Shown: positions 34,630 through 45,100 of the stretch, one piece after another | Position numbering within the stretch: the stretch's first letter is position 1 | Layout: each line of letters opens with the position of its first letter | Source: Caprimulgus europaeus | Taxonomy: Eukaryota; Chordata; Aves; Caprimulgiformes; Caprimulgidae | Direction: 5' to 3' | Assembly (NCBI GenBank): GCA_907165065.1 | Contig: OU015523.1 | Location: 123,616,023-123,680,022, forward strand | Length of the DNA stretch: 64,000 bases | Notes under the pieces: generated by a model | Databases searched by the model: none | What the model was told of the DNA's origin: nothing | Seen by the model: only the letters and a program-made list of their open reading frames with translations | Translations under genes and position numbers: made by a program

Positions 34630-37600
34630 TGATATCTAGCTTTTATTCATCAGGTACCAAAGATCTTCAAACTGCAATTCATCAACATATAACATGGCAG
34701 CTCCTGAACTCTATTAGCTACAGAGCATCTGCTGCTGATTCAGAAGATTCAGAAGAGTTGTTGCACTACAAGACATTGCTCCAGACTTGACAGCTCTGCA
34801 CTGATAGGAGCAGCAAGCCTACAAACCAACAACAATAAAGAAACACCTCTACTACAATTAGTGAATATTGCTGTCAGAAGAAGATGAAGACAGAAAGGGA
34901 AAGGTTGCAGCAGGTACTGATAGGACCAGAAGAACCATGTACTAGGTGGGGAAAAAGCCACCTGCAAGGACAGATGTTCAAGGGAAAGGACAACAAAAAA
35001 AAAAGGCAAGGACACTTGCTGGCACATAGAAATGGAATCTAAATAGAACAGTGAGGAAATGCCACCCAACAGCAGTGCTAGAAGCAAGGGCTACAGGAGT
35101 AGCTCTCCCAACACCAGAAGCTGGTGGGTACAAGCAACCAGCATTTCCAGGTGTATTTAAAAAAAAAGCTTTAAAAACATGAGGTTTCTGGGAGGCACAG
35201 AAGGAAATACAACTTTAAACAGGCTATGTTTAAACACCAGCCCTACAAAGCCACACTGAAAGATGATAAAAGGGATTTTTTCTTTTTCCTGAACAAGTTA
35301 TAGTTTTAAGGACAACAGAACATCAATGTTCTACCCAAAATCCAACCTTACAAAGCCATGTTTTATTGATCATCAGTCCTGATGACCTCCAAAGCTTTCA
35401 AAGAAAGGATATGAAATATCCTCAATATATGAGCTTGGATATGCATCTCATTAATTCCAGTTTCACCATCTTTCCAGGTTCTTAACAAGGATGTGGTTGA
35501 TCAGATGCTCAGGTTCACACCTGTGGGATCAGAACATTCAGAAAGCAGCAAGATTTCTGTATGTTCAAGATTTCATCACTAATACTGCTCCTTACACTCA
35601 CATCTCCAGGGTGTTTACACAAGAGACAGGAGGAAGACAAAGAGCTTGTACAAGTACCATGAACTGTACCATTCACAGAGTTCTCACTAAGAGACCTCCA
35701 CTTCAGATGATGTAGATGACACTGAAGAGCAGAAAGTCACAGGGATCATGCAATTTCAGTCACTTTGGATCCAAATCTGCCCATTTTGGGTTCATTCCTA
35801 GCTGGTGATGGACCTTCCTACTCTGTGTAACCAAACCAGGCACCTAACCTTGCCTATTCTTGGCAATTTTCTGGAGGAAAAGATAGTTTTGTAAACATGG
35901 GAAGCTTCCAAGGGAAACAGGGGTGACAAGAAGAGCTCCCAGTTACATTTTGTCTGCCTCAACTTGCATCTCAAAAGGGTTTGTGGTTGGGAAGTACAGA
36001 ATCAGCCATGCCTGCCACTAAGCAGAGAAGCTAAAGCCCTTTGCAAGTGGAAATACTATTTTATCCTATTTGACAGGGAACTAAATAAGGTAAATAAAAT
36101 TAAATCCCAAGATTGTTTAATACACAGTAACTACAAACAAAAAAAAAGTCAATAAAAGTGGCTTCTTCTGTTTGTTGGAGAGATAAATAAAAAATTATCA
36201 TTGCAACTTTCCTCTTCAGAATATCTTTTCCCCACTCCCACCTAGGATGATTTCCCAGGTGTGATATTTGCTGCCTACAGACAACATAGTTTTAGAAGCA
36301 ATAAAAAGACCTGAACAAAACCAGTTGATAGATGTGATTTCATGTTTATACAATGCAACCCATCAACATCTCCCACGTGGATACTGATCCTGCAACATCT
36401 CTGGATGGATTTTAAAAGATGCTGCAGCTCATCTTGGATTCTACCCCAGGAGCAAGAGCTATTCTTGTGTTGTCATACCCAGCAGCAGTTCATTTTGGGT
36501 GAAGAGCATTGGGTTTATACACAGCAATTAGCAGTGCCACTCTCTCTGTGTTTTTGATTTAAATCCATCAATAAGATCATAGTATCTGGGAGCTACCTTG
36601 GAAGCTGTCATCTGAGCTTCAGACCTTTAAAAGCACATATCATAACTACAAGCTAAAGCTTATTTAATCACAGTCTCTGTGTTCAGGGCAAGAGGGCCCT
36701 GTTAAGATGATGCACTGACTTCATAAGAACTTCCTTGGTTGAATATCTGATGAACAAGCTGTAGTTAGCTCAGAAATTGCTTCCTCACACCAGCTACAGA
36801 GATTATAATGGTCTGAATCTCAGCAAAATCATTTATTCTCTTTTAGGTGCCTTTCATTAAAAAGAAAAATTATGAGCCATGAAAACTGAAGGTGCACAAT
36901 CAAAAAAGGAATTTTGCAGCTGTTCAAAATGTAAAAAGAAGACTAAGAGTACAGGGTGGGAGCCTTCAGCCCACCTCCTCCATTCTCAAAAGGTCAGGGG
37001 AAAGCAAGAGATAATTAAAATTCCAGTAAGCATTCTCTCAAAAAACCTCCAAACTCGAGCTTACAATTAAAATTCTCATTTTTATGTAAATTTTTAATGT
37101 GTAGTAGCAAGCCTGATCTGCATACAGTTGGGAAAAAAAAAGGAAAAGAGTCATTAAAACCCTGGCTGGTGAGCTGCAGCACAAATCAGAAAGCAAACAT
37201 TCACAGTCACCACCAGAGGATTTCAAGGACACAAGGCTGGGTCATAACCCAAATTTAAGTGGAAGCTTTTTTATTCTAGAAATTGTGATCTTTTAGAAAG
37301 GAAACAGATAACTGTGCTGCAGCCTACACTAAAATAAATTGCTCTTTGAATACATGCATTGCTTTCTGATAATTACAGAGTATAAATATAAATTTACATA
37401 CTCTATTCTTTCCTTCCCATTTAGCTCTAGATTTTGGGGAGATTTAAGACCTCTCAAGCATGCCATACCTCATTTTATAGAATGCATGTTCAAGACAGTG
37501 TGTATGACACTACAGTTGCCTCTACTCTGGGCTTGTAGTTACTATAGGGTCAGATGCAGGGCAATACAATAGGTATTATCAATATTGCTACCTTAATAGG

Positions 37601-37797
37601 TAAATTAAGGTAGCAATTAATGCTACCTTAATTTAAAGCAAATAGGCACCCAAATTATGGTATGGTATTTTCTTGGCTAATCCTTCATTGATACACCTAA
37701 ATATTGGGGCTGGATGACACCAGCTGAAGTCAATTGGTATATGTAAAGCTTCCTACCTCCACCCAACACCTTGAGATCTTGGAAAGTTTTCCCACAG
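34630..37797. other. No gene seen; one quasi-palindrome
   Basis: About 3.2 kb of unique-looking AT-rich DNA. The inverted repeat at 37584-37617 is listed separately. Confidence 0.5.
37584..37635. repeat. Inverted repeat with third copy of the arm
   Basis: A perfect 14-bp stem (37584-37597 and 37604-37617, 'attgctaccttaat') has a 6-nt loop. It is followed from about 37622 by another 'gctaccttaat' in the first orientation. Confidence 0.92.
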
Positions 37798-38118
37798 ATA
37801 GAATCATTTGGTTAGAAAAGACCTCTGAGATCATCAAGTTCAACCATATCTGTCCACTACAAAACCATATCTCTGAGCAACTCATCTGCCCATCTTTTAA
37901 ATCCCTCCAGGGGTGGTGACTCAACCACCTCTCTTGGAAGCCCATTCCAGTGCCCTTGTGTTTAAAATACCTCTGCAGGTCTTAAAAATATGTCCAGTCT
38001 CTGAGTTGGTCTTATTAAGGTCTACATGAGGTCTTATTAAGGTCTTCTTCACCCTTTCAGTGAATAAATTTTTCCTGATATCCAGTCTGAACTTCCCCTG
38101 GTGCAACTTGAGGCCATT
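37798..38118 (-). mobile_element. CR1 LINE fragment interrupted by a 98-bp insert
   Basis: Belongs to the 'tgtccactac' group (relatives at 1911 and 39624). The outer parts, 37798-37955 and 38054-38118, are collinear with CR1. Between them lies foreign sequence at about 37956-38053, replacing roughly 7 bp of CR1. Beyond the insert the ORF2 blocks KLHQGKFRLDIRKNLFTERV remain readable. Confidence 0.9.
37956..38033 (+). repeat. Inverted repeat arm 1, inserted in CR1
   Basis: This 78-bp stretch is the reverse complement of 38709-38786 with four mismatches (about 95% identity). A 16-bp piece ('ggtcttattaaggtct') is repeated a second time at its right edge, so the insert is slightly longer than the copied segment. 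Confidence 0.92.
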
Positions 38119-39623
38119 AAAGTCCAAACATCCCAAAAGTCTTCTCACACAGACCAGAAATCACTAAACCCCCAGTTCTGGGAGTATCTTGTATGTTAGA
38201 GTAAGTCCATCCCTGCTTCAGAGCTTCACTCAACTACAGGGACTGGAGTTGGCAGCATAAGTGGTCCTGAATTTTGGTGACACCATTAAATATTCTCCTG
38301 TCTGACCCAGAGAAGTGGAGGGATGCTCATACTGGTTTGCAACGTGTAGAAGTCACCTCCTTGCTCAAACAGCCAAGGACTATTTTGTAACAACAACAAA
38401 AAGAGGTTTCTGACTCATCTCTTGCACATGTCCTAGAGTTCCCACCCATTCACTGCAATACTCAAGCACGTGTAAGTAGACCAGTCCAACAGAGGACAAT
38501 TAGCCTTCATTTGCACTTTTTCCTCCAAATACAGTGCTACAATCTCTCATTACAGCACTAACACCTGCAAGGCGAGTTCCTGACAGCAAGGCAGGAACAG
38601 ATCCTTCACACTTTGGTTTTACAGAGCCTGTAACTAATTTTAGCCTTTCTTCTCTTGCTCCTGCAAGAGTGAAATTATCTCCATTTCTCCATTCAAAGTT
38701 GAAGTTGAGACCTCATGGAGACCTTAATAAGATCAACTCAGAGACTGGACATATTTTTAAACCCTGCAGAGGTATTTTAAACACAACAAATTCCTTTCTA
38801 GCATTAAAAAAAAAACAAACCACAATTAAAATTCCAAGTAGAAATTAAAGGCTGTCACTGATATTTTTCTGGTAAAATAAATCAGTGCAAGCAGAGACGG
38901 CTTTCACTGAAAAAATTCAGTCAATGGTAATTTTTCTATGGATTTTTAGCTAAGAAGCATAAGGTTCTTGGTTCATAAGGCATATGGAATAAGGCATTTT
39001 GAGTATTTAAGTTAATACATGCACACATGCCAAGACATTTCATCTTCCTGTTTTCCTGACAAAGTCTTCAAAACCCAAGTACACCCTCTCCTACGGATGT
39101 GCCCGGGTATTTGCTCAAAGGAAACTTCTGCTGGCTCAGAAGGAGTCACTCAGACTAGGCTGGCCAGCCTGAAAGAAGAGGAAAAACAGCACAAACGTTT
39201 CTACTTTGCAAAAGGAAATTTGTTTTATGCTGCACAAACACAAGCCAGGACTTCTCAATTCAAGTGGGAGCTCCCGGCCAAACTGCACCACCGACAATCG
39301 ATGCAATTCAGAACCAGCAGCTTTTTTGGCACCAAATCTGCCACCCAGAAGTGTTTTCTCCTTAACAGCCTCTTTTCCAGAGGAAAAACACTCCACAGAC
39401 AGGAATATCCCTAGTTATAGACTTAAAAAAAACAAAACTTAGAAGTTCAAAACCAAAACAGAGCAGTTAGCTGTCACCAGAGCAAAACTAAGCCTTCAAA
39501 AAGCAGCAGAAGAATCTCCTGGGATCATTAGCAGGAGAAAGGAGATTTAAGTTTTATGTTGTGGTTTTTTATTTCTTTAAGTAGAAAGCACACTACAAAA
39601 AAAAAACCCACAGACAACATGAG
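38119..39623. other. No gene seen apart from inverted-repeat arm
   Basis: Otherwise unique-looking sequence. A few CpG dinucleotides around 39090-39310 are scattered, with no exon signature. Confidence 0.5.
38709..38786 (-). repeat. Inverted repeat arm 2
   Basis: This 78-bp segment lies about 675 bp from arm 1 in opposite orientation. It sits in unique-looking DNA, whereas arm 1 interrupts a CR1. This one is therefore the likely source. Confidence 0.92.
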
Positions 39624-39720
39624 ATCATAAAATCAATCATAAAATTGTTTGGTTGGAAAAGAGCTTTGAGATCATCAGGTCCAACCGTACCTGTCCACTA
39701 CTAAACCATCTCTCTGAGAA
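39624..39720 (-). mobile_element. CR1 LINE 3' end fragment (~97 bp)
   Basis: 'atcataaaatcaatcataaa' (a decayed terminal repeat), then 'ttgtttggttggaaaaga' and 'ctgtccactactaaacca'. It is the closest repeat on the downstream side of the GDPD5 exon, about 650 bp away. Confidence 0.88.
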
Positions 39721-40283
39721 CAGTAATATACAACCACTACTACCTGGAAAACACAATAGGGCACCTTTTTACACCTATTTTTTCCACATTTCTTCCTACA
39801 AACACATCAGGTCTCACGAGATCCCATCTCACAGCCTCAAACAACTGGGAGGGTGCAAGTCCAGCCCTGCTGCCTGGATTCCCATCTACCAGAGCTTTTA
39901 AAAACTGCATCTCTCCAGAGGAGGGAAAAGTCACCTCTACCAGCTCCCTTATTTATCCCCAGCTAGTTCTCACCTCCTGCTGTCTTTCCCTACCTACAAT
40001 CTTATTTTCACACACACAGAACCTAGAGACTACATAAAAATGCAGGTCCTACATATTCAGCCAAAGAAACACAAGGACACCAATAAAACACAGAGCAAGG
40101 AGCAAAACAGAAGTCTCCTCCAGCAGCTAAAAGGAAAATATGGACAGATTTGGCCATATCACTCAATCCCTTTGAATACCTTGACCAGCTAACCATGCCC
40201 ATCTGCTACTTCAACTCAATGGTGAGGACTTCTTGCAGACCTCCAGCCATGAGGTCAATGATTTCCATGGTCTATCCAAGCCA

Positions 40284-40306
40284 AAATAATAATAATAATA
40301 ATAATC
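40284..40306. repeat. (AAT)n microsatellite near GDPD5 donor
   Basis: About seven AAT units (ATT in gene sense), roughly 70 bp inside the intron from the splice donor. Confidence 0.92.
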
Positions 40307-40373
40307 ATTAAATATCCATCACTTTCAACCAAGATCCACAACCAACCCAAAGTCAACATGGTCAACTACCCAC

Positions 40374-40490
40374 CTTGGTGGTGTCATCATGTGACCGCTG
40401 GTACCGTTTCCAACGGCAGCCGTAGATCCCAGTCAGACAGGACAAACATAGCTGTGGCTCGTAGTACTGCAGCGGTTGGTGTTTAACCAT
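40374..40490 (-). CDS. GDPD5: GDPD5 (GDE2), first coding exon, codons 1-39
   Basis: The minus strand reads MVKHQPLQYYEPQLCLSCLT followed by GIYGCRWKRYQRSHDDTTK, which I recognise as the cytosolic N-terminus of glycerophosphodiester phosphodiesterase domain-containing protein 5. Family knowledge: this six-pass membrane enzyme has an extracellular GDPD domain, cleaves GPI anchors and promotes motor-neuron differentiation. Cys25, reported to form the Prdx1-controlled disulfide with a C-terminal cysteine, is present, as are Cys15 and Cys18. The coding part is exactly 117 bp, so the exon ends in phase 0. The donor is AAG|GTGGGT. The ATG has A at -3 and G at +4, and an in-frame TGA lies 15 nt upstream (40506-40508), which fixes the start. 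As I recall the human protein, positions 3 (Arg) and 39 (Pro) differ from the Lys seen here. The remaining exons were not found. The missing downstream exons should lie at lower coordinates or beyond the window. Confidence 0.93.
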
Positions 40491-40548
40491 GCTCCTTCCA
40501 GCCCCTCAGGAGTGAGGTATCAGAAATCCATCAGGTCCTGGGAGTGCC
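40491..40548 (-). promoter_or_regulatory. GDPD5: GDPD5 5' UTR segment with minimal upstream ORF
   Basis: This is the non-coding part of the exon, lying between the acceptor AG (40549-40550) and the start codon. The intron side has a strong pyrimidine tract (about 40551-40578, read on the minus strand), so the message must carry at least one further upstream exon. A complete upstream ORF of three codons plus stop (ATG GAT TTC TGA) occupies 40520-40531 and ends 29 nt before the main ATG. The acceptor position is inferred from sequence only. Confidence 0.8.
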
Positions 40549-41373
40549 CTTCAGCAAGAAGAAAAAAAGAAAAAATAAATTCATTAAAAATACCAAGCAA
40601 TATTTCAATATATTAACAAGCAATTTAATAATTAACCATGTCCTCTGGCTATTAAGAGAGGAGGAATGATAATCAGATCTATTCCCAGCTCTGCCAACAT
40701 CTCCAGCTTGTTACTCAACAAGACAGAGAAGTTTAATTAGTTTCCAAGTTTTATTTCCTTGTGCAGTTTCTCCCACACTGCTAAAAGCAAAATGAATTCA
40801 CAGGAGTTATCAGTTAGGAAAAAAAAAAGGCCACACAAGGACAAGAGCAGCAGATAAATTATTTCCAGCCCAGATGATTAGATTTTTATGAATGATTGAA
40901 ATGTAAAGAACCATACCCTCCACAAACATAACCTTAACATTGATTCAGGGACCTCTGCAAAGTTGGAACCCAGCCAAGCTAAATCAATTTATCTTCAGCA
41001 TCCTATAGAGCCTGCAAAACAGTCCCAGATGAGGAACTAACATTTCTGTGCACGCTGGAAAAGGCAGATTTTTACCCTTTCCCTTTTATATGCATCTCCA
41101 AGCAGAACTCACAGGGATGCAGAGCCAGTTGCAGCCTTCATCTAGAAGAAAGATCTCCTTTCCACCCAACAGCATCCATCCCCGAAGGACCAGACTGACT
41201 CTGATGCAACTGCTTGATTTGCCATGCGTGGGAACGTTGCTGTTTCGAGGGGAAAGGACTCTGCTCCATCCATTACATCCTTTGTGCGTCACAGGGTTGA
41301 GTTTTGGTTTTATATAGATATATATTTAGCCACTCGCTTGTCTCTGGTGAGATTCATATCAAGAACAAACCAA
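40549..41373. other. Intronic spacer upstream of GDPD5 exon
   Basis: The first ~30 bp form the pyrimidine tract on the minus strand. The rest looks unique up to the next CR1. Confidence 0.5.
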
Positions 41374-42170
41374 GTCACAGAATCACACAGAATCACAGAG
41401 TGTCAGGGATTGGAAGGGACCTCGAAAGCTCACCCAGTCCAACCCCCCTGCCAGAGCAGGAACACCCAGATGAGATCACACAGGAAGGTGTCCAGGCAGG
41501 TCTTGAATGTCTCCAGAGAAGGAGACTCCACAACCTCCCTGGGCAGCCTGGCCCAGGGCTCTGTCACCCTCACTGTAAAGAAGTTCTTTCTCAAGTTCAA
41601 GCAGAACCTCCTGTGTTCCAGCTCACACCCATTGCCCCTTGTCCTATCACTGGACATCACTGAGAAGAGCCTGGCCCCATCCTCCTGACACTCACCCTTC
41701 AGATATTTATCAACATTAATGAGGTCCCCCCTCAGCCTCCTCTTCTCCAAGCTCAAGAGCCCCAGCTCCCTCAGCCTTTCCTCATCAGGGAGATGCTCCA
41801 CTCCCTTCATCATCTTGGTGGCTCTGTGCTGGACTCTCTCCAGCAGCTCCCTGTCCCTCTTGAACTGGGGGGCCCAGAACTGGACACAATATTCCAGATG
41901 TGGCCTCACCAGGGCAGAGTAAAGGGGAAGAAGAACCTCTCTTGACCTACTGACTACACCCCTTCTAATGCACCCCAGGATGCCATTGGCCTTCCTGGCC
42001 ACAAGGGCACAGTGCTGGCTCATGGTCATCCTGCTGTCCACCAGGACTCCCAGATCCCTTTCCCCTTCACTGCTCTCTAGGAGATCATTTCCTAACCTAT
42101 ACTGGAACCTGGGGTTGTTCCTGCCCAGGTGCAACACCCTACACTTACCCTACACTTGCCCTACACTTGT
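41374..42170 (-). mobile_element. CR1 LINE fragment, 'gtcagggattgg' group, longest copy
   Basis: About 800 bp. The terminal repeat is 'agaatcacacagaatcacag'. The element is 5' truncated in the codons for 'LHLGRN', where an 11-bp unit ('cctacactt' plus 2 nt) is present three times (about 42128-42168). Nucleotide similarity to 58125-58862 is very high by eye. Confidence 0.96.
41430..42137 (-). pseudogene. CR1 ORF2 C-terminal remnant (post-RT region), 235 codons open
   Basis: One uninterrupted frame covers the C-terminal part of the CR1 ORF2 polyprotein. Its successive blocks are [91 protein letters not shown] and [20 protein letters not shown]. It ends at the same stop (after LLWQGGWTG) as the 58-kb copy, which is probably the native ORF2 stop. 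The endonuclease and catalytic RT parts are absent, so it cannot act alone. Confidence 0.9.
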
Positions 42171-45100
42171 CATCGTAGGCTCTTCACTAATTCATAGAGT
42201 CAACGTTTGGGGATGGGGAAACTCAAAGGAAATGTTTGCTATGGTGGTGTCATGCTGCTCTCAGCTGTGCTTAACTCCCCAGCAGGGGTTTTCCAAAGGT
42301 TCCTGGGGCACAAGTGTACACCCACAGCCCCACACATTGTTGTCCCATGGATAGTCAGTGGACTAGGACTGATGTTCAACAGCAGTTGAGTTTCCAAAGT
42401 ACTTGGCTACCTTTCCAGAGCATGCATGACAAGTGAGCAGTAAGGAAATTGTACCTTCTCTAAGGGAAACGTTTAATTTCCTTCTGCTCAGCATCTCCAG
42501 TGCTCAGGGCTTGCAAGAAGCTATGACAGCTATGAGTAGCAATGTCCTCACTGGCATCAGCAAAGCATGACAGGGCTTAAGGAGGTAACCTAGCCACCTA
42601 AGAGCTTTGCATTGCCACCTCCCATGCAAGGAAGCCTCCAAGAATGGGGTTGACCATATTTTTCATTTTAGCTGATGCATAACAGGGATGCTGCAGGCTT
42701 AGCAAACACCGTGGCAAGCTCTAGAAACATCAATGAGGACACAGACAGCTCAACCCTTCCAGCTGCTGACCTTCTTTGTGTCCATTTACACTCTACTCCA
42801 TGCTGACAGCCTAGGACAGCCCTGTCTTGACTTTCCCTAATGAGGACCTGGTGTCCTGGAGGCAGATAGATCCTGCTAGTTGGTTGTTGTGGTTTCAAAG
42901 CCCATCAGACCATTACCATGCTATCTCTAGAGCCCATAACCCATAGGTCCTCTGCCTTCCTCTTACACAGACACTCAAATTGTAGCTTTATCCTTTCAGC
43001 AAAGCTCTCTAGAATGCTCTGGACACTGCTCAAGGCATTGACCCAGCCAGAGGACATGAGATGTGCAGGACTTGCATATTGGTTTGTAGCTGGACCACAT
43101 CCCCACATGGTTCATCCCCTCAGGGAGGACATGCAGGACAGAGGCACAAACACATCCAGTCTGAAACAAGAACTGTTTGCTGACCATGTCACCCTATGTT
43201 CTCCTGGCTCATCCACCCCTAAGCGTTGCTGTACCACCTCCATGGCCTCGTGCTTGAGGTCACCTCCCTGCCTGCATGTCATCTCTTCTCATGCTATTTA
43301 TAAAGCTCAGCATTAGTCACTGCACAAGTTGTCTCCAATCTTCAGCTTTTGTCTACTTCAAGATTGTCCCTACAAAATGAGTTTCCCAGTCTGCCATCCT
43401 CACGCACCGGCAGCACACGTTGGGCAGAAACAACCATCAGAATAGGACAGGAACACTGAGGACATGCAAAGTTTGATGCTATTTAAGGGTCTTGGACAAA
43501 TCCATAATCTCTGCTCTAAAGATCCTAAGCATCAAGTGATGTACAAGATGTTGTGGGACGTAAGCAGGATGTAAAAATTATGCCCAGCCTATTAACAATT
43601 CCACTGCCAAGTCCCATATCACCACCTTGAAAACCCAGCAGGCTACAGTTGTTACAAGAAATCCTACATTAATTCATCTCCAAAGGACAATAAGATCTCC
43701 TGATTTCCACCTCTGCCTCCTTTAGTCATGCAAGGCAAGAGGGCAGAGAGACCACCTCTATCTACAGAAGCTTTGACCATATATTTTATTTTGCTAACTT
43801 ACAAGAATTGCTTTGCACACTCAAACACACTCGAGTATTTCATCACTTCACTCTTCTAGGAAGTCCCTAGCTGTTTCTCCAGCCCAGACACCTGAAGAAG
43901 TGATGCTGTCCACCATCCACACTGGTACAAGGTGTGTATCAATCAGATACCCTGATTTTTTCAACTAGAAATCCAATCCATCTGAAATGGCAGGAGCCTA
44001 GGAGCAGAGATTGTCCTTTGGAAATAATTTAATGGATCCATCATTCCATTAATGAAGTTGAAGCTCAAGTACTCATCATTAAGTCCCTTAGCTGAAACTT
44101 CCACATCACAGCTCACAAGAGGCAACTGATAAGGCTGGAAAGGGAACAGGAAGAGTTTGGGCAAGCACCACAAGTTAGCAGGTCTCATCTCAAGGCTACC
44201 ACCAAGATCTCTGATTCAACATAGTCCAGATACAAACAGCCCTTTCATGACTACTTATCCAAAGCTATCTGTTAAATTGCTGCACAGAGATAGTGGAGAC
44301 ACCAAAGCCTTTTCAAACAGCATTGTTTTGTTAAGGTATGAGTGCACTTCAGAGATGGAGAGGGACCAGCATCAACCCTTCTCCCTGAAGAAAAATCCTC
44401 CCAGGAACACCAACAGCCAGAGTAAACACCAAAAGCTTTGAGTTTATTGTTCAGTTCTGAAGAGTATCTACCAACCTTCCACAACAGCATCTAATCCAGC
44501 ATCTCCCAATCTCCTGGAAGAGTTCAAGATGAACACAAATGTTTTCAGTATAAAAGGGTAACCCAAAAGCACACCTGACCACCATCACCACCATCAGAAA
44601 GCACTGCTGGAAGGTTTGAAGAGCAGCAGAATCCACTACAAACAACCAAGAGGATAAAAGTTACAAGCAAGGGGAAAATACAGCTGAAAAGGCTCCATAA
44701 GCCACTAAGTGATGCCCCCACCCTGGTTCCTCTTGCTGAACCCCAGCACAAGCAGATGTTATGGGAGCCCATAGATTCAGGCTGCTCTACATAAAAGCAG
44801 ACAGAAGAAACACAAAGAGAAGAAATCCAACATGAGGCTTTAAAAAAAAAGCCCTTCCTAAATGCAGTTGAATTCCATGAAGCACAACCTACAAACCTAA
44901 AATCATTCCCCCTTCTCCATGAAGGTCATGAGCAGATGACACAAAAAGCCCACAGGAGAAAGAAAAAACACAAAATACAGCACCCATCCTCCCCACCACA
45001 CACACTCAGACACCTGAATAGTAGCAGGAGATGCAGGAAGAGACTGAAGCACAGCAAGATCCAGCTCAGGAGAAACCACACTGATACCATCTGTCCAGAG

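Larger units (their letters stand above)
1..40373 (-). other. GDPD5: Inferred GDPD5 intron downstream of first coding exon
   Basis: The donor at 40373 opens an intron that runs toward lower coordinates. I looked for the next conserved stretch of the protein (the first membrane segment and the following Trp- and Tyr-rich extracellular loop) in minus-strand translation and did not find it. The whole left part is therefore probably one long, repeat-filled intron. How far it extends is inferred, and a short or diverged exon could have been missed by eye. Confidence 0.6.

Noticed and set aside
1-40373. Further GDPD5 exons (membrane segment and extracellular loop following codon 39)
   Set aside because: Looked for the Trp/Tyr-rich loop in minus-strand sequence and found no match. 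A translated search with GDPD5 would settle it.
42128-42170. Telomere-like 'ccctacactt' triplets
   Set aside because: The unit is 11 bp and is explained by the CR1 5' junction. It is not CCCTAA.
42918-43316. 132-codon plus-strand frame, and others of similar size at 39019 and 57216
   Set aside because: No family resemblance and no exon or promoter signals. Consistent with chance frames.
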